Shown one piece after another: positions 52,557 through 63,007 of a stretch of DNA of 64,000 nt. Origin of the DNA: Microvirga sp. KLBC 81. Its GTDB lineage: Bacteria; Pseudomonadota; Alphaproteobacteria; Rhizobiales; Beijerinckiaceae. The stretch spans positions 248,001 through 312,000 of the forward strand of contig NZ_QDAH01000001.1 of assembly GCF_003075415.1 (NCBI RefSeq), given 5' to 3'. The notes beneath the pieces were generated by a model. It was given only the letters and a program-made list of their open reading frames with translations, made no database searches and was not told where the DNA came from. Each line of letters starts with the position of its first letter. The first letter of the stretch is position 1. A program made the translations under genes and the position numbers.

Positions 52557-53849
52557 TCACAGGTTCAGGCGGATTGCCACGGACCGTGCATGCCCCTCCA
52601 ACCCCTCAGACCGCCCGAGGGCGATGGCTGCGGGGCCGAGCGCCCGCAAGGCGCCCGGATCGCACTTCAGGATCGAGGTTCGCTTCATGAAGTCAAGCAC
52701 CCCGAGGCCGGAGGAGAACCGGGCGGAGCGCGCCGTGGGGAGAACGTGATTGGGGCCGCCCACATAATCGCCGATGGCTTCCGGCGTGTGGCTGCCGAGG
52801 AAGATCGCGCCCGCATTGCGCACTTGGGCCGCCAGTTCCTCCGCATTTTCGGCTTCGATTTCGAGATGCTCGGGCGCCAGGCGGTCCACGAGCGGAATGG
52901 CGTTCCCGAGCTTGTCGATCAGGATGATCGCGCCGTAGTCACGCCAGCTTGCACCGGCAATCTCCGCCTTCGGCAGGGTCTGGAGCTGGCGCTCGACCGC
53001 CAGTTCGACGGCATCGGCCAGGGAGGCGCTGTCGGTGATGAGGATCGATTGCGCGGCCGGATCGTGCTCGGCCTGGGCCAGGAGATCGGCGGCGATCCAA
53101 TCGGGATTGGCATGGGCATCCGCGAGGATCAGCACCTCCGAGGGACCAGCAATCATGTCGATGCCCACTTGCCCGAACACGCGGCGCTTGGCAGCGGCCA
53201 CATAGGCGTTGCCGGGCCCTACGATCTTGGCGACAGGCTTCACGGTATCAGTGCCGTAAGCCAAGGCCGCAACCGCCTGCGCGCCGCCGATCCGGAAGAC
53301 TTCGTCGACGCCGGCGAGACGCGCGGCCGCCAGCACGAGGGGATTGGTCTCGCCGCGCGGGGTCGGCACGACCATGGCGACGCGGGGAACGCCCGCGACC
53401 TTTGCGGGCACGGCGTTCATGAGAACGGAAGACGGATAGCTCGCACGCCCGCCGGGAACGTAAAGGCCGACGGACTCGATCGCCGTCCAGCGCCAGCCGA
53501 GCGTGACGCCCAGGGGGTCGGTCACCAGCGAATCTTCCGGCCGCTGCGTGCGGTGATAGACCTCGATACGCTCCTTCGCGAGAGCGAGGGCCTCAAGCGC
53601 CTCTTTCGAGCATTGGGCTTCCGCCGCATCAATCTCCTCGTCGGAGATCCGCAGCGTCTCAGGCTGCAGCGCCAGTCCATCGAAGCGGTAGGTGTAGTCG
53701 ATGAGAGCCTCGTCGCCCTTGACCACCACATCCTCGATGATGGCGCGCACGGCCTGGTCCACGTCCTCGGACACCTCGCGCTTGGCCGAAAGCAAAGCCG
53801 CGAAGGCTAACGGGAACGAGGTCTCCCGCGCGTCGAGCCGTTGAACCAT
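52557..53849 (-). CDS. hisD: Histidinol dehydrogenase
   Basis: A 430-residue enzyme that oxidises L-histidinol to histidine in two NAD-dependent steps with zinc. Signatures include [60 protein letters not shown] and [31 protein letters not shown] and the late [14 protein letters not shown] hold the zinc ligands and catalytic residues. ATG at 53849 overlaps the stop of the DUF2948 gene by one base, while a GTG lies one codon earlier. Length is normal for the family. Confidence 0.96.
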   Translation of the reverse strand: MVQRLDARETSFPLAFAALLSAKREVSEDVDQAVRAIIEDVVVKGDEALIDYTYRFDGLALQPETLRISDEEIDAAEAQCSKEALEALALAKERIEVYHRTQRPEDSLVTDPLGVTLGWRWTAIESVGLYVPGGRASYPSSVLMNAVPAKVAGVPRVAMVVPTPRGETNPLVLAAARLAGVDEVFRIGGAQAVAALAYGTDTVKPVAKIVGPGNAYVAAAKRRVFGQVGIDMIAGPSEVLILADAHANPDWIAADLLAQAEHDPAAQSILITDSASLADAVELAVERQLQTLPKAEIAGASWRDYGAIILIDKLGNAIPLVDRLAPEHLEIEAENAEELAAQVRNAGAIFLGSHTPEAIGDYVGGPNHVLPTARSARFSSGLGVLDFMKRTSILKCDPGALRALGPAAIALGRSEGLEGHARSVAIRLNL

Positions 53850-54286
53850 CACAGGCGCTCCGCCTGCTCAAGATCCTTGTGCTCAGGGCGGCTTTCGGCG
53901 GCCCAGACCGGACCGGTATCTTTCATCTGCATTTCGATGCACTCCAGGTCCACCTGGATGGCTCCGCCTTCGGCAAAGATCAAGGTGGCGGTGCCTGAAG
54001 GAGCGTCTCCTTCCTCAAAGGCAATGGCAAGAAGGTTAAGAACGGTATCCTTCTTGGCTTGGTCGATGCCGCGCACGCGCACCGCCTTCACATGCTCGAA
54101 ATGCATGCAGGTCAACCGGCGCTGGGGAGTGGCCGCTTCCCAGTCGTAGCGCCGCACCTGGATGGCGAAGCGGCGCTCCTTGGGGAGATAGACCATATCG
54201 CCGACACGCAGCAGCGAATCCTGCAGGTGGGCCGAGATGACGGCAAGATCTTCCGGGTCTAACGCAACGAGTCTCAGGAGGTCCAT
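53849..54286 (-). CDS. DUF2948 family protein
   Basis: A 145-residue alphaproteobacterial protein of unknown function. It has the family pattern LRLVALDPEDLAVISAHLQD then DMVYLPKERRFAIQVRRYDW and IFAEGGAIQVDLECIEMQMK. It always lies between murA and hisD in this order of bacteria, and its stop overlaps the hisD start. The murA gene is 123 bp upstream. Confidence 0.9.
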   Translation of the reverse strand: MDLLRLVALDPEDLAVISAHLQDSLLRVGDMVYLPKERRFAIQVRRYDWEAATPQRRLTCMHFEHVKAVRVRGIDQAKKDTVLNLLAIAFEEGDAPSGTATLIFAEGGAIQVDLECIEMQMKDTGPVWAAESRPEHKDLEQAERL

Positions 54287-54409
54287 GGCCCTAAACCTAT
54301 GTTGAACTTTGATGTTTAGGTAGAGAGCCGCAGTCTCGTGTGCAACCTTTCCCCTGCCGTGTTGTCTCGGGTTTCGCTGAGAAGCGGAGGCAAAAGCGCC
54401 TCCGCCCGA

Positions 54410-55699
54410 TCAGCCTCGCAGGCGCTCGATCTCGGCGCCGCAACGGGCGAGCTTGGCCTCGAGGGCCTCGAAGCCGCGATCGAGATGATAGACGCGGTTG
54501 ATGGTGGTCTCGCCCTCGGCCACGAGGCCGGCGATCACCAGGGACACGGACGCGCGAAGGTCCGTTGCCATGACCGGGGCGCCCTTCAAGGCGGGAACGC
54601 CATCCACATAGGCGCTGTCGCCATCGAGGCGGATATGAGCGCCAAGGCGCGCCAGCTCCTGCACATGCATGAACCGGTTCTCGAAGATCGTCTCGCGGAT
54701 GCGCGACGTGCCGTTGGCGCGGGTCATGAGAGCCATGAACTGGGCCTGAAGGTCCGTGGGGAAGCCCGGGAACGGATCCGTCGTCACGTCCACGGCCTGG
54801 ATGCCATTCCCGTTCCGGCGGATGCGGATGCCGCTATGGGTCGAGGAAACCTCGGCTCCGGCCTGGCCCAGGACATCCAGAGCAGCCTGGAGATACTCGG
54901 GCCGGGTGTTCTCCAGAACCAGATCGCCGCCGGTCATGGCGACCGCCATGGCGTAGGTGCCGGTCTCGATGCGGTCGGGCATCACGTCATGGGAGGCGCC
55001 GTGGAGGCCGGAGACGCCTTCCACCACGATCTCGGAAGTGCCGGCGCCCTGGATCCTGGCGCCCATCTTGATCAGGCAGTCGGCCAGATCCGCCACCTCG
55101 GGCTCGCGAGCGGCGTTGCGGATCACGGTGGTGCCTTGAGCAAGCGTTGCCGCCATCAGGGCCACATGGGTGCCGCCGACGGTCACCTTCGGGAAGTCGA
55201 TCTCGGCGCCACGAAGCCCCCTGGGGGCCGAGGCCACCACGTAGCCGCCCTCGATCTCGATGGCGGCACCGAGCTTCGCCAGCGCCATGATGAGCAGATC
55301 CACAGGGCGCGTGCCGATGGCGCAGCCGCCGGGCATGGAGACCTTGGCATGGCCGAAGCGGGCGACCAGAGGGGCAATGACCCAGAAGCTGGCACGCATG
55401 GTGGAGACCAGCTCATATGGCGCGCAGGTGTCGATGATGCTCTGGGCCGTCAGGCGGATCGTCTGGCCGGTCTCGGAGGACTGGCCGGGCCTGCGGCCAG
55501 CGATGGAGTGATCCACGCCGAAATTGCTCATGATGCGCAGGAGAGAGGAGATGTCCGCGAGCCGCGGCACGTTGCCGAGCTCAAGCGGATCCTCCGTCAG
55601 CAGGCTCGCGATCATCAGAGGCAAGGCCGCGTTCTTGGCGCCGGAGATCGGGATCAATCCATTGAGAGGCGCGCCGCCCCGGATGCGAATGCGGTCCAT
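54410..55699 (-). CDS. murA: UDP-N-acetylglucosamine 1-carboxyvinyltransferase
   Basis: A 429-residue enzyme that transfers enolpyruvate from phosphoenolpyruvate to UDP-GlcNAc in the first committed step of peptidoglycan synthesis. It has the typical [17 protein letters not shown] start, the fosfomycin-target cysteine in [16 protein letters not shown] near residue 126, and the C-terminal [20 protein letters not shown]. Length is normal. It starts the conserved murA-DUF2948-hisD-UPF0262-phosphatase series. Confidence 0.96.
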   Translation of the reverse strand: MDRIRIRGGAPLNGLIPISGAKNAALPLMIASLLTEDPLELGNVPRLADISSLLRIMSNFGVDHSIAGRRPGQSSETGQTIRLTAQSIIDTCAPYELVSTMRASFWVIAPLVARFGHAKVSMPGGCAIGTRPVDLLIMALAKLGAAIEIEGGYVVASAPRGLRGAEIDFPKVTVGGTHVALMAATLAQGTTVIRNAAREPEVADLADCLIKMGARIQGAGTSEIVVEGVSGLHGASHDVMPDRIETGTYAMAVAMTGGDLVLENTRPEYLQAALDVLGQAGAEVSSTHSGIRIRRNGNGIQAVDVTTDPFPGFPTDLQAQFMALMTRANGTSRIRETIFENRFMHVQELARLGAHIRLDGDSAYVDGVPALKGAPVMATDLRASVSLVIAGLVAEGETTINRVYHLDRGFEALEAKLARCGAEIERLRG

Positions 55700-55759
55700 G
55701 AAATTGTATTCCCCTTACCTTATGCGAGCTTATGCTATGCGCGTCTTCAGCTTTATAGG

Positions 55760-55942
55760 CTAGTCGGACGGCTTGTCGCGCTCAGCCGAAACGCTCAAGC
55801 TCCCGCTTTCGGTTCCAGTCGAGGTTGACGCCGCCTTCGCCGCCTGTTGCCGCCCTCTCGCCTGAGCCTTCCGCTTTCTCAGGTTTTCCTTTAAAGCCGC
55901 CTTAAGCCGTTCGGCTTTGTCTTGCGATTTCACGTCAGTCAT
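55760..55942 (-). CDS. Small lysine/alanine-rich conserved protein upstream of murA
   Basis: A 60-residue protein: [20 protein letters not shown] then [20 protein letters not shown]. The basic helical segment is typical of small Rhizobiales proteins found before murA. No function is known. It diverges from hemA. Confidence 0.7.
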   Translation of the reverse strand: MTDVKSQDKAERLKAALKENLRKRKAQARGRQQAAKAASTSTGTESGSLSVSAERDKPSD

Positions 55943-56020
55943 GGTTCACGCGACCCATCGTCGCCTTTTCCCATAAAGGCTTCGCAAGCGGCCCTCAACC
56001 GCAATATTGGTTCTCGGGCT

Positions 56021-56034
56021 TTGACCGGGATCAA
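56021..56034. promoter_or_regulatory. FNR/FixK-like box upstream of hemA
   Basis: TTGACCGGGATCAA has the TTGA-N6-TCAA form of FNR/FixK/FnrL sites, with one departure from TTGAT-N4-ATCAA. It ends 62 bp before the hemA start. In several alphaproteobacteria hemA is induced by FixK or FnrL under low oxygen, so this site is well placed. Confidence 0.55.
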
Positions 56035-56095
56035 TGTCGTCTGGCATAATGACTGCGTAAATCCCGGGGCATTGCGTTGCCCACCCGGTGAGATG

Positions 56096-57322
56096 ATGAA
56101 TTATCAAGGTTTCTTCACGTCAGCCCTCGACCGCCTCCAGGCGGAGCGCCGCTATCGCGTTTTCGCGGATATCGAGCGCAAGGCGGGCCACTTCCCCCAC
56201 GCCACCTGGCACAGCCCCGAGGGCCCGCGCCCCATCACGGTGTGGTGCTCCAACGATTATCTCGGCATGGGCCAGAACCGGGACGTGACCCGCGCCATGG
56301 TCGAGGTCGCCTGGCGGCTCGGCACGGGCGCCGGCGGCACCCGCAACATCTCCGGCAACAGCCACCCCATCGTGGAGCTCGAGGCGGAACTCGCCGACCT
56401 CCATGGCAAGGAAGCGGCCCTCGTCTTCACCTCGGGCTACGTTTCGAATCAGACCGGCATCTCCACGCTCGCCAAGCTGATTCCCAACTGCCTGATTCTC
56501 TCGGACGCCCTGAACCACAATTCCATGATCGAGGGTGTGCGCCAGTCGGGCTGCGACAAGGTCATTTTCCGCCATAACGACCTCGAGCACCTGGAGGAGC
56601 TGCTCAAAGCGGCCGGCGACCGGCCGAAGCTCATCGTGTTCGAGAGCGTCTATTCCATGGATGGCGACATCTCCCCCATCCACGCCATCTGCGATCTGGC
56701 CGAGCGCTACAACGCCATGACCTATCTCGATGAGGTCCATGCGGTGGGCATGTACGGCCCTCGCGGCGGCGGGATCGCCGAGCGGGACGGTGCCATGCAC
56801 CGGGTCGACGTGATCGAGGGCACCCTCGGCAAGGCCTTCGGCGTCATGGGCGGATATCTTAGCGGCACCAGGGCCGTGATGGACGCCGTGCGCAGCTTCG
56901 CCCCTGGCTTCATCTTCACCACCGCTCTCCCGCCGGCGGTGGCTGCGGCCGCCACGGCTTCGATTCGCCATCTGAAGACCTCCTCCAAGGAGCGGCAGAT
57001 GCAGCAGCGCCAAGTGGTCCGCACCAAGGCGGTGCTGAGCGGCCTCGGCATTCCGATCATGGATACGGTGACCCATATCGTGCCGGTCATGGTGGGCGAT
57101 GCGGAAGCCTGCAAGGCAGCATCCGATCGCCTCCTCGAGAAGCACGGAATCTATATTCAGCCGATCAACTATCCCACCGTGCCCCGCGGCACGGAGCGCC
57201 TGCGCATTACCCCCGGCCCCTTCCACACGGACGCCCATATCAATGCTCTGGGCGCTGCGCTTGTGGAAGTTTGGACCGCCCTGAAGCTCCCTTTCGGGCC
57301 AAAAGCACAGGCAGCTGAATAA
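56096..57322 (+). CDS. hemA: 5-Aminolevulinate synthase
   Basis: A 408-residue PLP enzyme joining glycine and succinyl-CoA, the C4 (Shemin) route to tetrapyrroles. It opens [20 protein letters not shown] and carries [32 protein letters not shown] and the PLP lysine in [15 protein letters not shown]. Other signatures are [18 protein letters not shown] and RPFAPGF-like [14 protein letters not shown]. The ATG at 56096 matches the family start and has GGTGAG upstream, rather than the one three bases earlier. Diverges from the small gene at 55760. Confidence 0.95.
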   Translation: MNYQGFFTSALDRLQAERRYRVFADIERKAGHFPHATWHSPEGPRPITVWCSNDYLGMGQNRDVTRAMVEVAWRLGTGAGGTRNISGNSHPIVELEAELADLHGKEAALVFTSGYVSNQTGISTLAKLIPNCLILSDALNHNSMIEGVRQSGCDKVIFRHNDLEHLEELLKAAGDRPKLIVFESVYSMDGDISPIHAICDLAERYNAMTYLDEVHAVGMYGPRGGGIAERDGAMHRVDVIEGTLGKAFGVMGGYLSGTRAVMDAVRSFAPGFIFTTALPPAVAAAATASIRHLKTSSKERQMQQRQVVRTKAVLSGLGIPIMDTVTHIVPVMVGDAEACKAASDRLLEKHGIYIQPINYPTVPRGTERLRITPGPFHTDAHINALGAALVEVWTALKLPFGPKAQAAE

Positions 57323-57387
57323 AAGATCGATTTCAATCTTGCGCATGGGGCCGCGCTGTGGCAGTAAGCGGCCCTCTTCGTTGGCGG

Positions 57388-57462
<75 letters not shown>

Positions 57463-57675
57463 TCCCTTTCATCCGGGATTTACGCCAACTTCAAGCAGGA
57501 TTTCAGGTTTAGGGCGCCCGATCCCGGGCTTGCGACAAAACCGCCCCTCTCCTCGTCAAACGACAGCTTCTGTGAGGAGATCAACTCCGCGGCATATCTT
57601 TGCTCCGCCACTCCCTTGTCCCATCCATCTCCTCAGCGCAGGGATTACCGGCTGAAGGAGAGAGGTGAAACACCA

Positions 57676-58113
57676 TCAACCTTTGTAGGCAACGAGGACC
57701 GCTCCGGCAGCGATGAACCCGACGCCGAGCCAGTTGGGTAGCGACAGCTTCTCGCCCAAGAATGCGACCCCAAAGACAGCGACCAGAACGACGCTCAATT
57801 TATCGATAGGCGCCACCTGTGCGGCATTGCCGAGCTTGAGGGCTCGGAAGTAGCAGACCCATGAGGCACCCGATGCCAGTCCGGAGAGAACAAGGAAGAG
57901 ATAGCTCCGGCCCGATATAGATCCGAGCGGCTGCCATTGGCCTGTCACGATCAGGATCGCCCCGAGAGCACACAAGATCACAATTGTGCGGATTAAGGTC
58001 GCGAAGTCCGAGTTAACGTTCTCTATCCCGACTTTCGCGAAGACGGCGGTCAGGGCCGCGAACGTCGCCGAAAGCAGAGCCCAGAACTGCCACGACAAAA
58101 AGATTGATCTCAT
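57676..58113 (-). CDS. EamA/DMT-family half-size transporter
   Basis: A 145-residue membrane protein with about five helices and one EamA domain: ALLSATFAALTAVFAKVGIE at the start, LVLSGLASGASWVCYFRALK in the middle and FLGEKLSLPNWLGVGFIAAG at the end. Such half-size members act as homo- or heterodimeric exporters of small metabolites or drugs. Substrate cannot be told. The region between tRNA-Thr and its stop codon holds nothing recognised. Confidence 0.82.
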   Translation of the reverse strand: MRSIFLSWQFWALLSATFAALTAVFAKVGIENVNSDFATLIRTIVILCALGAILIVTGQWQPLGSISGRSYLFLVLSGLASGASWVCYFRALKLGNAAQVAPIDKLSVVLVAVFGVAFLGEKLSLPNWLGVGFIAAGAVLVAYKG

Positions 58114-58191
58114 TCCAAAACCTCATTTGAGCGTGCATCGGAGCCTGATCCGGAGCCCGATCCTGCTCACCCACACATGCTGGGAACCCGT

Positions 58192-59670
58192 TTAGGTTTG
58201 CTTCACTGCCGGGCAGAGCATCCCGGTCCCTATCCGCACATCCTTTCGACGCGTTTCCCAGAGGCCTTCTGCTGTCGCCTGACACACCTCCAATGGGCCA
58301 GCCTTCCCGCCACTCAATGTGAGAAGCGCAATCGCTGCAGTCGCGCAGATGATGGTCGTGGCGCGTTCGTCGCGTACGGTGCCAGTCCAGACGGCGCGCC
58401 AGTATTCGAGGCTTGTCATCCCCGTCAGAGGATAAGCCTTCGGTTCCGGCACGGCGGGCACGAAAAGATCCTCTGTTGTTCCGGCACTCAGGCGAAGGAG
58501 CGTGCTCGAGCGGAAAGGCGTCGCCTCGGCAGCGTCTCGGCTGGTGCCGAGCACCGTCATATCTCCGTATCCGAGCAATACGCCTGCATCGCGGTGCAGT
58601 TCACGGTAGGCCGGGCGCACAACGCCCATCATGCTTGAGGGGGCGCTTAGCGGATTGAGAAGCGGCATGACGGAGTTGATTGGCGAGCGCGTCTCAAACA
58701 GACCGTAAAGGGAGAGTAGGCGGTGGACTTGCGAGGACATCGCCGCAACCGGGAGATATGCGATGCCATGCTCGGCGATGGCATTCATCGCGGCCGTGAT
58801 GCTCGCACATATCGGAATGCCTAGTGCCCGGGCTGCCGACACGAGCATACCCTTCGTATTGCCGCCTCCATCGCTTCCATGAAGGAGAATTCTGTATCTT
58901 GCTCCCGCAAGCAGCAATGCCGATTGAAGGAACCACGGCATTCTCCGTGACTTCGGAGAAATGTAGGCTGGCCAATCCAGATCGACGGGAGATGTCGCAG
59001 GATCTGCAGCCCGAATGTGCGACCGGACAGCCCGCACGAGACCTGCAAGTTCAGCAGCGGTCTCTCCCCTGAAATTCATGACGGAGAGCAGTGCACCGAC
59101 CTGCACGGGATCCGCCCTGCCTTCAAGAATGATGGAGAGCGCATCCTCCGCTTCGGTGATGGTGAGAGGACGGCTATTCCCGATCCCTGCCCCTGCCGTC
59201 GCGATGTGCTTGGCAAGCCGCTTTCGAGCATCCTCTGCGTTCCCAAGGACCGAGAGCTTGCGCGCGAACGCCTCCGGGAGTGGCTCACCCTCAAGCAGAA
59301 TGCTCGGCCGGGAGGTCAAGGGCGCTGCCTCGATGACGGGTTCTCCTGACCAGAGTGCAGGATCGATGGTGACGCCGCCAGAAACCGATTGTCGCGATTG
59401 AAAAAGCGCCTCGGCCTCTGCCGCGACAGCGCGCAGTCTTTGGCGAATGGATTCCGCGAACGGTGTCGGAATCAGACGTCGCGATGATCGGATGAAGATC
59501 GGATCGTCATAGGTCTCGCGGATCTGCCCGAGGAGCCGGCTCATTGCCGGCGTGCTCATGCCCAGCCGTTCAGCGGCGCGGCTGACACTTCCCTCCATGA
59601 GCAAGACATCGAGCGCCAAGAGGAGACGAAGACGACCAAGTTTCAAATGATCTTCCGGTGCAGAATTCAA
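58192..59670 (-). CDS. LysR-type HTH fused to an anthranilate phosphoribosyltransferase-like (TrpD2/YbiB) domain
   Basis: A 492-residue protein. Residues about 9-70 are a LysR winged helix (LALDVLLMEGSVSRAAERLG, MSTPAMSRLLGQIRETYDDP). In place of a LysR effector domain, residues about 135-420 follow the anthranilate phosphoribosyltransferase fold: TITEAEDALSIILEGRADPV, QVGALLSVMNFRGETAAELA and HGSDGGGNTKGMLVSAARAL (the phosphate-binding loop differs from the enzyme's GTGGD). YbiB-like relatives bind nucleic acids and lack enzyme activity. The start is TTG at 59670 with AGGAAG six bases upstream. It diverges from the siderophore receptor and may control it (inference). Confidence 0.82.
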   Translation of the reverse strand: MNSAPEDHLKLGRLRLLLALDVLLMEGSVSRAAERLGMSTPAMSRLLGQIRETYDDPIFIRSSRRLIPTPFAESIRQRLRAVAAEAEALFQSRQSVSGGVTIDPALWSGEPVIEAAPLTSRPSILLEGEPLPEAFARKLSVLGNAEDARKRLAKHIATAGAGIGNSRPLTITEAEDALSIILEGRADPVQVGALLSVMNFRGETAAELAGLVRAVRSHIRAADPATSPVDLDWPAYISPKSRRMPWFLQSALLLAGARYRILLHGSDGGGNTKGMLVSAARALGIPICASITAAMNAIAEHGIAYLPVAAMSSQVHRLLSLYGLFETRSPINSVMPLLNPLSAPSSMMGVVRPAYRELHRDAGVLLGYGDMTVLGTSRDAAEATPFRSSTLLRLSAGTTEDLFVPAVPEPKAYPLTGMTSLEYWRAVWTGTVRDERATTIICATAAIALLTLSGGKAGPLEVCQATAEGLWETRRKDVRIGTGMLCPAVKQT

Positions 59671-59909
59671 AATCTTCCTGTCTTCAATGCTGATTCAGAG
59701 GCGACGGACAATGGTGCTGCGACATCTCTATGCTCATTGGCTATTCCGCATTCCGACGAATCCTTCAAGCAGCGGAAGACAACTTTAGAGTCTTTATAAT
59801 TTGCGTTTTTCTGAACTCGGAATGACTCTCAAACATAGGCGTTGACCGCGTTCTCCCCCCAAACCTAGTAGCTGCCCCACCAATCATCTAGGTAAAGGGT
59901 TTGGGGCAG

Positions 59910-62135
59910 ATGAGTGAGCTTGGCTTTTCAGCTCAGCGGGGTACCTGCAGCGGATATTCAGCGCAGAAAGCTCGTACAACAAATTCTGAAGAAGCAATCT
60001 TGGACACATCGCGTTCGAGACATGAAAAGGCGCACAAGAGCAGCATGCTCACTTTGCTCTTCGCATGCACAAGCCTTTCGACGCTCCTCGTCACCTCAAC
60101 GGTAGCCGCCGCACAAACCACCGACAGCAATGCGGCTTCTGATAACAATGATGTGATCACGCTGGATCAGGTAGTCGTGACCGCAGCAGGCTTCGAGCAG
60201 AGCGTCAAGGATGCCCCGGCGAGCATCTCGGTCATCACCCGCGAGGAATTCGAGAAGGGCGCTTTCCGCGACCTGACGGATGCCTTGAAGGAGGTCCAGG
60301 GTGTCTCTGTGACGGGTGTTGCCAATGAAAAGGACATCTTCATTCGCGGCCTTCCAGGATCGTACACGCTGATCCTCGTCGACGGAAAGCGCCAGAGCAC
60401 CCGTGACGCCCGCACCAATGGCAATTCAGGCTTCGAGCAAAGTTTCATCCCGCCGGTCTCAGCCATCGAACGCATCGAGGTCGTGCGCGGCCCGATGTCG
60501 TCCCTCTACGGTTCCGATGCCATGGGCGGCGTGATCAACATCATCACGCGGAAGGTGTCCGACACTTGGGGAAGCACGATCACGACGGATGGCACGCTCC
60601 AGCAACACGATCATTTCGGCAACTCCGCTCAAGGCTCCTTCTATACGAGCGGTCCGCTGATTCACCGGATGCTGGGGCTTCAGCTCTGGGGCCGCGGCTT
60701 CGGCCGGGGCGAGGATGAAATGCTGAGCGGCATCACCGGAGCACGGGAGGGCAATATCGGCGGGCGCTTGACCCTCACGCCCAACGAGAATCATGACCTG
60801 ATGCTGGAAAGCGGCTTCACGCGTGTTCGCAGGAATGCCTCGAAGTGGGGCACGCTCGAAGCAACCGAAAACGACACGTACAATTACAACGATCGCAAGT
60901 ATTGGTCGCTGAGCCATGAAGGTCGGTGGGGGCCCCCGACGTCAAACTTCTCTGTCATCCAGGAATGGGCTGAGCGGAGGAGCTACACGCAAAACCCGCG
61001 AACCACTGTCTTCGACAAAAACCCGCGCTCGCCCGAGATCAGGAACACGGTTGTCGACGGCAAGTTCACGACCCCCTTCGAGCTGCTCGGCCTCCATACT
61101 CTCGTGACCGGAGGGCAGTGGTTCAATGCGATGCTGACGGACCAGAATCCTGGCCGCCGCACGGGCCGCGACGAGACGTTCGAGATCAACCAATGGGCTC
61201 TCTTCGCCGAAGACGAGTGGCGCCTGACCGACACGTTCTCACTCACGAACGGCCTGCGCATGGATCACCACGAGATCTATGGCGCCCATTACAGCCCGCG
61301 TAGCTATGCGGTGTGGCACGCAACCGAAAACCTGACCTTGAAGGGCGGCGTCTCCACAGGCTTCCGCGCCCCTGAGATCCGCCAAATCGCACCGGGCTAT
61401 GCCTATACCACCGGAGGCGGAGGCTGCACCTACGGCCCGAGCGGAACCTGCGGCGTCATTCTCGCCGACGAGAGCCTGCAGGCTGAAACCAGCACCAGCT
61501 ACGAAGTCAGCGCCGTGTGGGACGACCTCAACGGCTTCACCGCCAGCGCGACCTACTTCTACACCGACTTCAAGGACAAGATCAGCAATGCCTTGGTGCT
61601 GGACGGTGCGGGCGATCCTGTACGCTGGTCGGAGGATCCGAACTATCGCCTCTGGTACAACTACAACATCGACGATGCGGTGATCCAAGGCGTCGAACTG
61701 GCAGCCACTTGGCGGGCAACGGATACACTTTCGATCCGCGGCAGCTACACCTTCACCGATTCCGAACAGCGGACCGGCGATTACGCAGGTTTTCCTCTCG
61801 CTCGAACCCCGAAGCACATGGCCAATGCGCGCCTGGATTGGATCACGCCTGTGACCGGTTTGGCCACATGGGCGGCGGTAAACTTTCACGGCGCGGAGAT
61901 CGTGGGGGGCGCGCGCATCGGCACCAACGGCACGCCGGTAATCATCAACGGCATGGAGGGCCGCAGGTATGATGCATACGCCACGATGGATGTCGGCCTG
62001 TCCTACGACTTCACGGAACAGCTGACCCTGAATGTCGCAATCTACAATGTCTTCGACAAGGAGATCGAGCCGACGGACTACAACACGGTCGTCGAGGGGC
62101 GCCGTCTCTGGGTGAGCATGTCGGCCACATTCTGA
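59910..62135 (+). CDS. TonB-dependent siderophore receptor
   Basis: A 741-residue outer-membrane receptor. After an export signal (hydrophobic stretch MLTLLFACTSLSTLLVTSTV, start at 60045 if the internal ATG is used) comes the TonB box region VITLDQVVVTAAG, a plug domain (IRGLPGSYTLILVDGKRQST, RIEVVRGPMSSLYGSDAMGG) and a 22-strand barrel ending with VEGRRLWVSMSATF. The closest family is FepA/CirA-like catecholate receptors. The true start is uncertain: ATG 59910 (used), TTG 59901 or ATG 60045. It is followed by a siderophore-interacting reductase and a binding protein, so it should import a ferric siderophore. Confidence 0.9.
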   Translation: MSELGFSAQRGTCSGYSAQKARTTNSEEAILDTSRSRHEKAHKSSMLTLLFACTSLSTLLVTSTVAAAQTTDSNAASDNNDVITLDQVVVTAAGFEQSVKDAPASISVITREEFEKGAFRDLTDALKEVQGVSVTGVANEKDIFIRGLPGSYTLILVDGKRQSTRDARTNGNSGFEQSFIPPVSAIERIEVVRGPMSSLYGSDAMGGVINIITRKVSDTWGSTITTDGTLQQHDHFGNSAQGSFYTSGPLIHRMLGLQLWGRGFGRGEDEMLSGITGAREGNIGGRLTLTPNENHDLMLESGFTRVRRNASKWGTLEATENDTYNYNDRKYWSLSHEGRWGPPTSNFSVIQEWAERRSYTQNPRTTVFDKNPRSPEIRNTVVDGKFTTPFELLGLHTLVTGGQWFNAMLTDQNPGRRTGRDETFEINQWALFAEDEWRLTDTFSLTNGLRMDHHEIYGAHYSPRSYAVWHATENLTLKGGVSTGFRAPEIRQIAPGYAYTTGGGGCTYGPSGTCGVILADESLQAETSTSYEVSAVWDDLNGFTASATYFYTDFKDKISNALVLDGAGDPVRWSEDPNYRLWYNYNIDDAVIQGVELAATWRATDTLSIRGSYTFTDSEQRTGDYAGFPLARTPKHMANARLDWITPVTGLATWAAVNFHGAEIVGGARIGTNGTPVIINGMEGRRYDAYATMDVGLSYDFTEQLTLNVAIYNVFDKEIEPTDYNTVVEGRRLWVSMSATF

Positions 62136-62200
62136 TCCCTGAGGGGAGCAATCACTCCCCTCGCCTGATCCCGGTCCCATTCGCATCAACAGGAACAAGC

Positions 62201-62962
62201 ATGAGAGATGACAGCAAGCCTGATGCTCCCGAGCCGACGCGCCAGTGGCCACCGATGCGGAGCTGGACCTTTCGGGTCATCGACGCCTTCGACGCGTCGC
62301 CCACCATGCGCCGCGTCGTCCTGACGGCGGACGACATCGATGAGTTCGCTTACAAGCCGGGGCAGGCCATCATCATGATGGTTCCCCTGCCCGAAGGCGG
62401 AGTGGGACGGCGAGACTACACGATCCGTGGCATGGACCGTGCCGCACGGACGATCAGCGTCGATTTCGTGCTCCACGGCGATACACCGGCTCCCACTTGG
62501 GCGCGGCAGGCCAAGCCGGGTGATACGATCGAGGCAAAAGGCCCGCGCGGGGGCACCGTGCTACGCCCGAATGCGGATTGGCACCTCCTGACCGGAGATG
62601 AGACCTGCATCCCCGCCATCGCCCATATCCTGGAGGCTATGCCAGTCGGCACCAAGGCCTTTGCCTTCATCGAAGTTGGCGACAAAAGCGGCGAATTCAC
62701 GTTCGAGACGCAAGCGGACGCCGCCATCCGCTGGGTGCATCGCAATGGAGCACCCGCTGGTCCAAGCGAGCTCATGAATGGCGTAGCACGGGATTTCCCT
62801 CTGCCGACCGGCAAAGGCCACGCGTACATCATCGGCGAAACGAGCAATGTCCGCCGCCAACGACACACCCTCATCGCACGAGGGCTTACCCGCGATCAGA
62901 TTTCGTCGGAGGGCTACTGGCGTCCCGGCCGCATCGGTGGCCATGACCATGTTGACGACTGA
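62201..62962 (+). CDS. Siderophore-interacting protein (FAD-dependent ferric-siderophore reductase)
   Basis: A 253-residue cytoplasmic flavoprotein. It has the FAD site RRDYTIRGMDRAARTISVDF, the phosphate loop GPRGGTVLRPNADWHLLTGD, and the family C-terminus EGYWRPGRIGGHDHVDD that ends ViuB/SIP reductases. It releases iron by reducing the imported ferric siderophore with NAD(P)H. It lies between the receptor (65 bp) and the binding protein gene (45 bp). Confidence 0.92.
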   Translation: MRDDSKPDAPEPTRQWPPMRSWTFRVIDAFDASPTMRRVVLTADDIDEFAYKPGQAIIMMVPLPEGGVGRRDYTIRGMDRAARTISVDFVLHGDTPAPTWARQAKPGDTIEAKGPRGGTVLRPNADWHLLTGDETCIPAIAHILEAMPVGTKAFAFIEVGDKSGEFTFETQADAAIRWVHRNGAPAGPSELMNGVARDFPLPTGKGHAYIIGETSNVRRQRHTLIARGLTRDQISSEGYWRPGRIGGHDHVDD

Positions 62963-63007
62963 CGCTTCATAAACCGGCACCTGAACACATTTCTGGAGAG
63001 CAACGTC

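Noticed and set aside
59784-59799. Irr/ICE-like box (TTTAGAG TC TTTATAA) upstream of the TonB receptor
   Set aside because: It departs at several positions from the TTTAGAA/TTCTAAA palindrome, so it is too weak to call, though iron control is likely for this locus.
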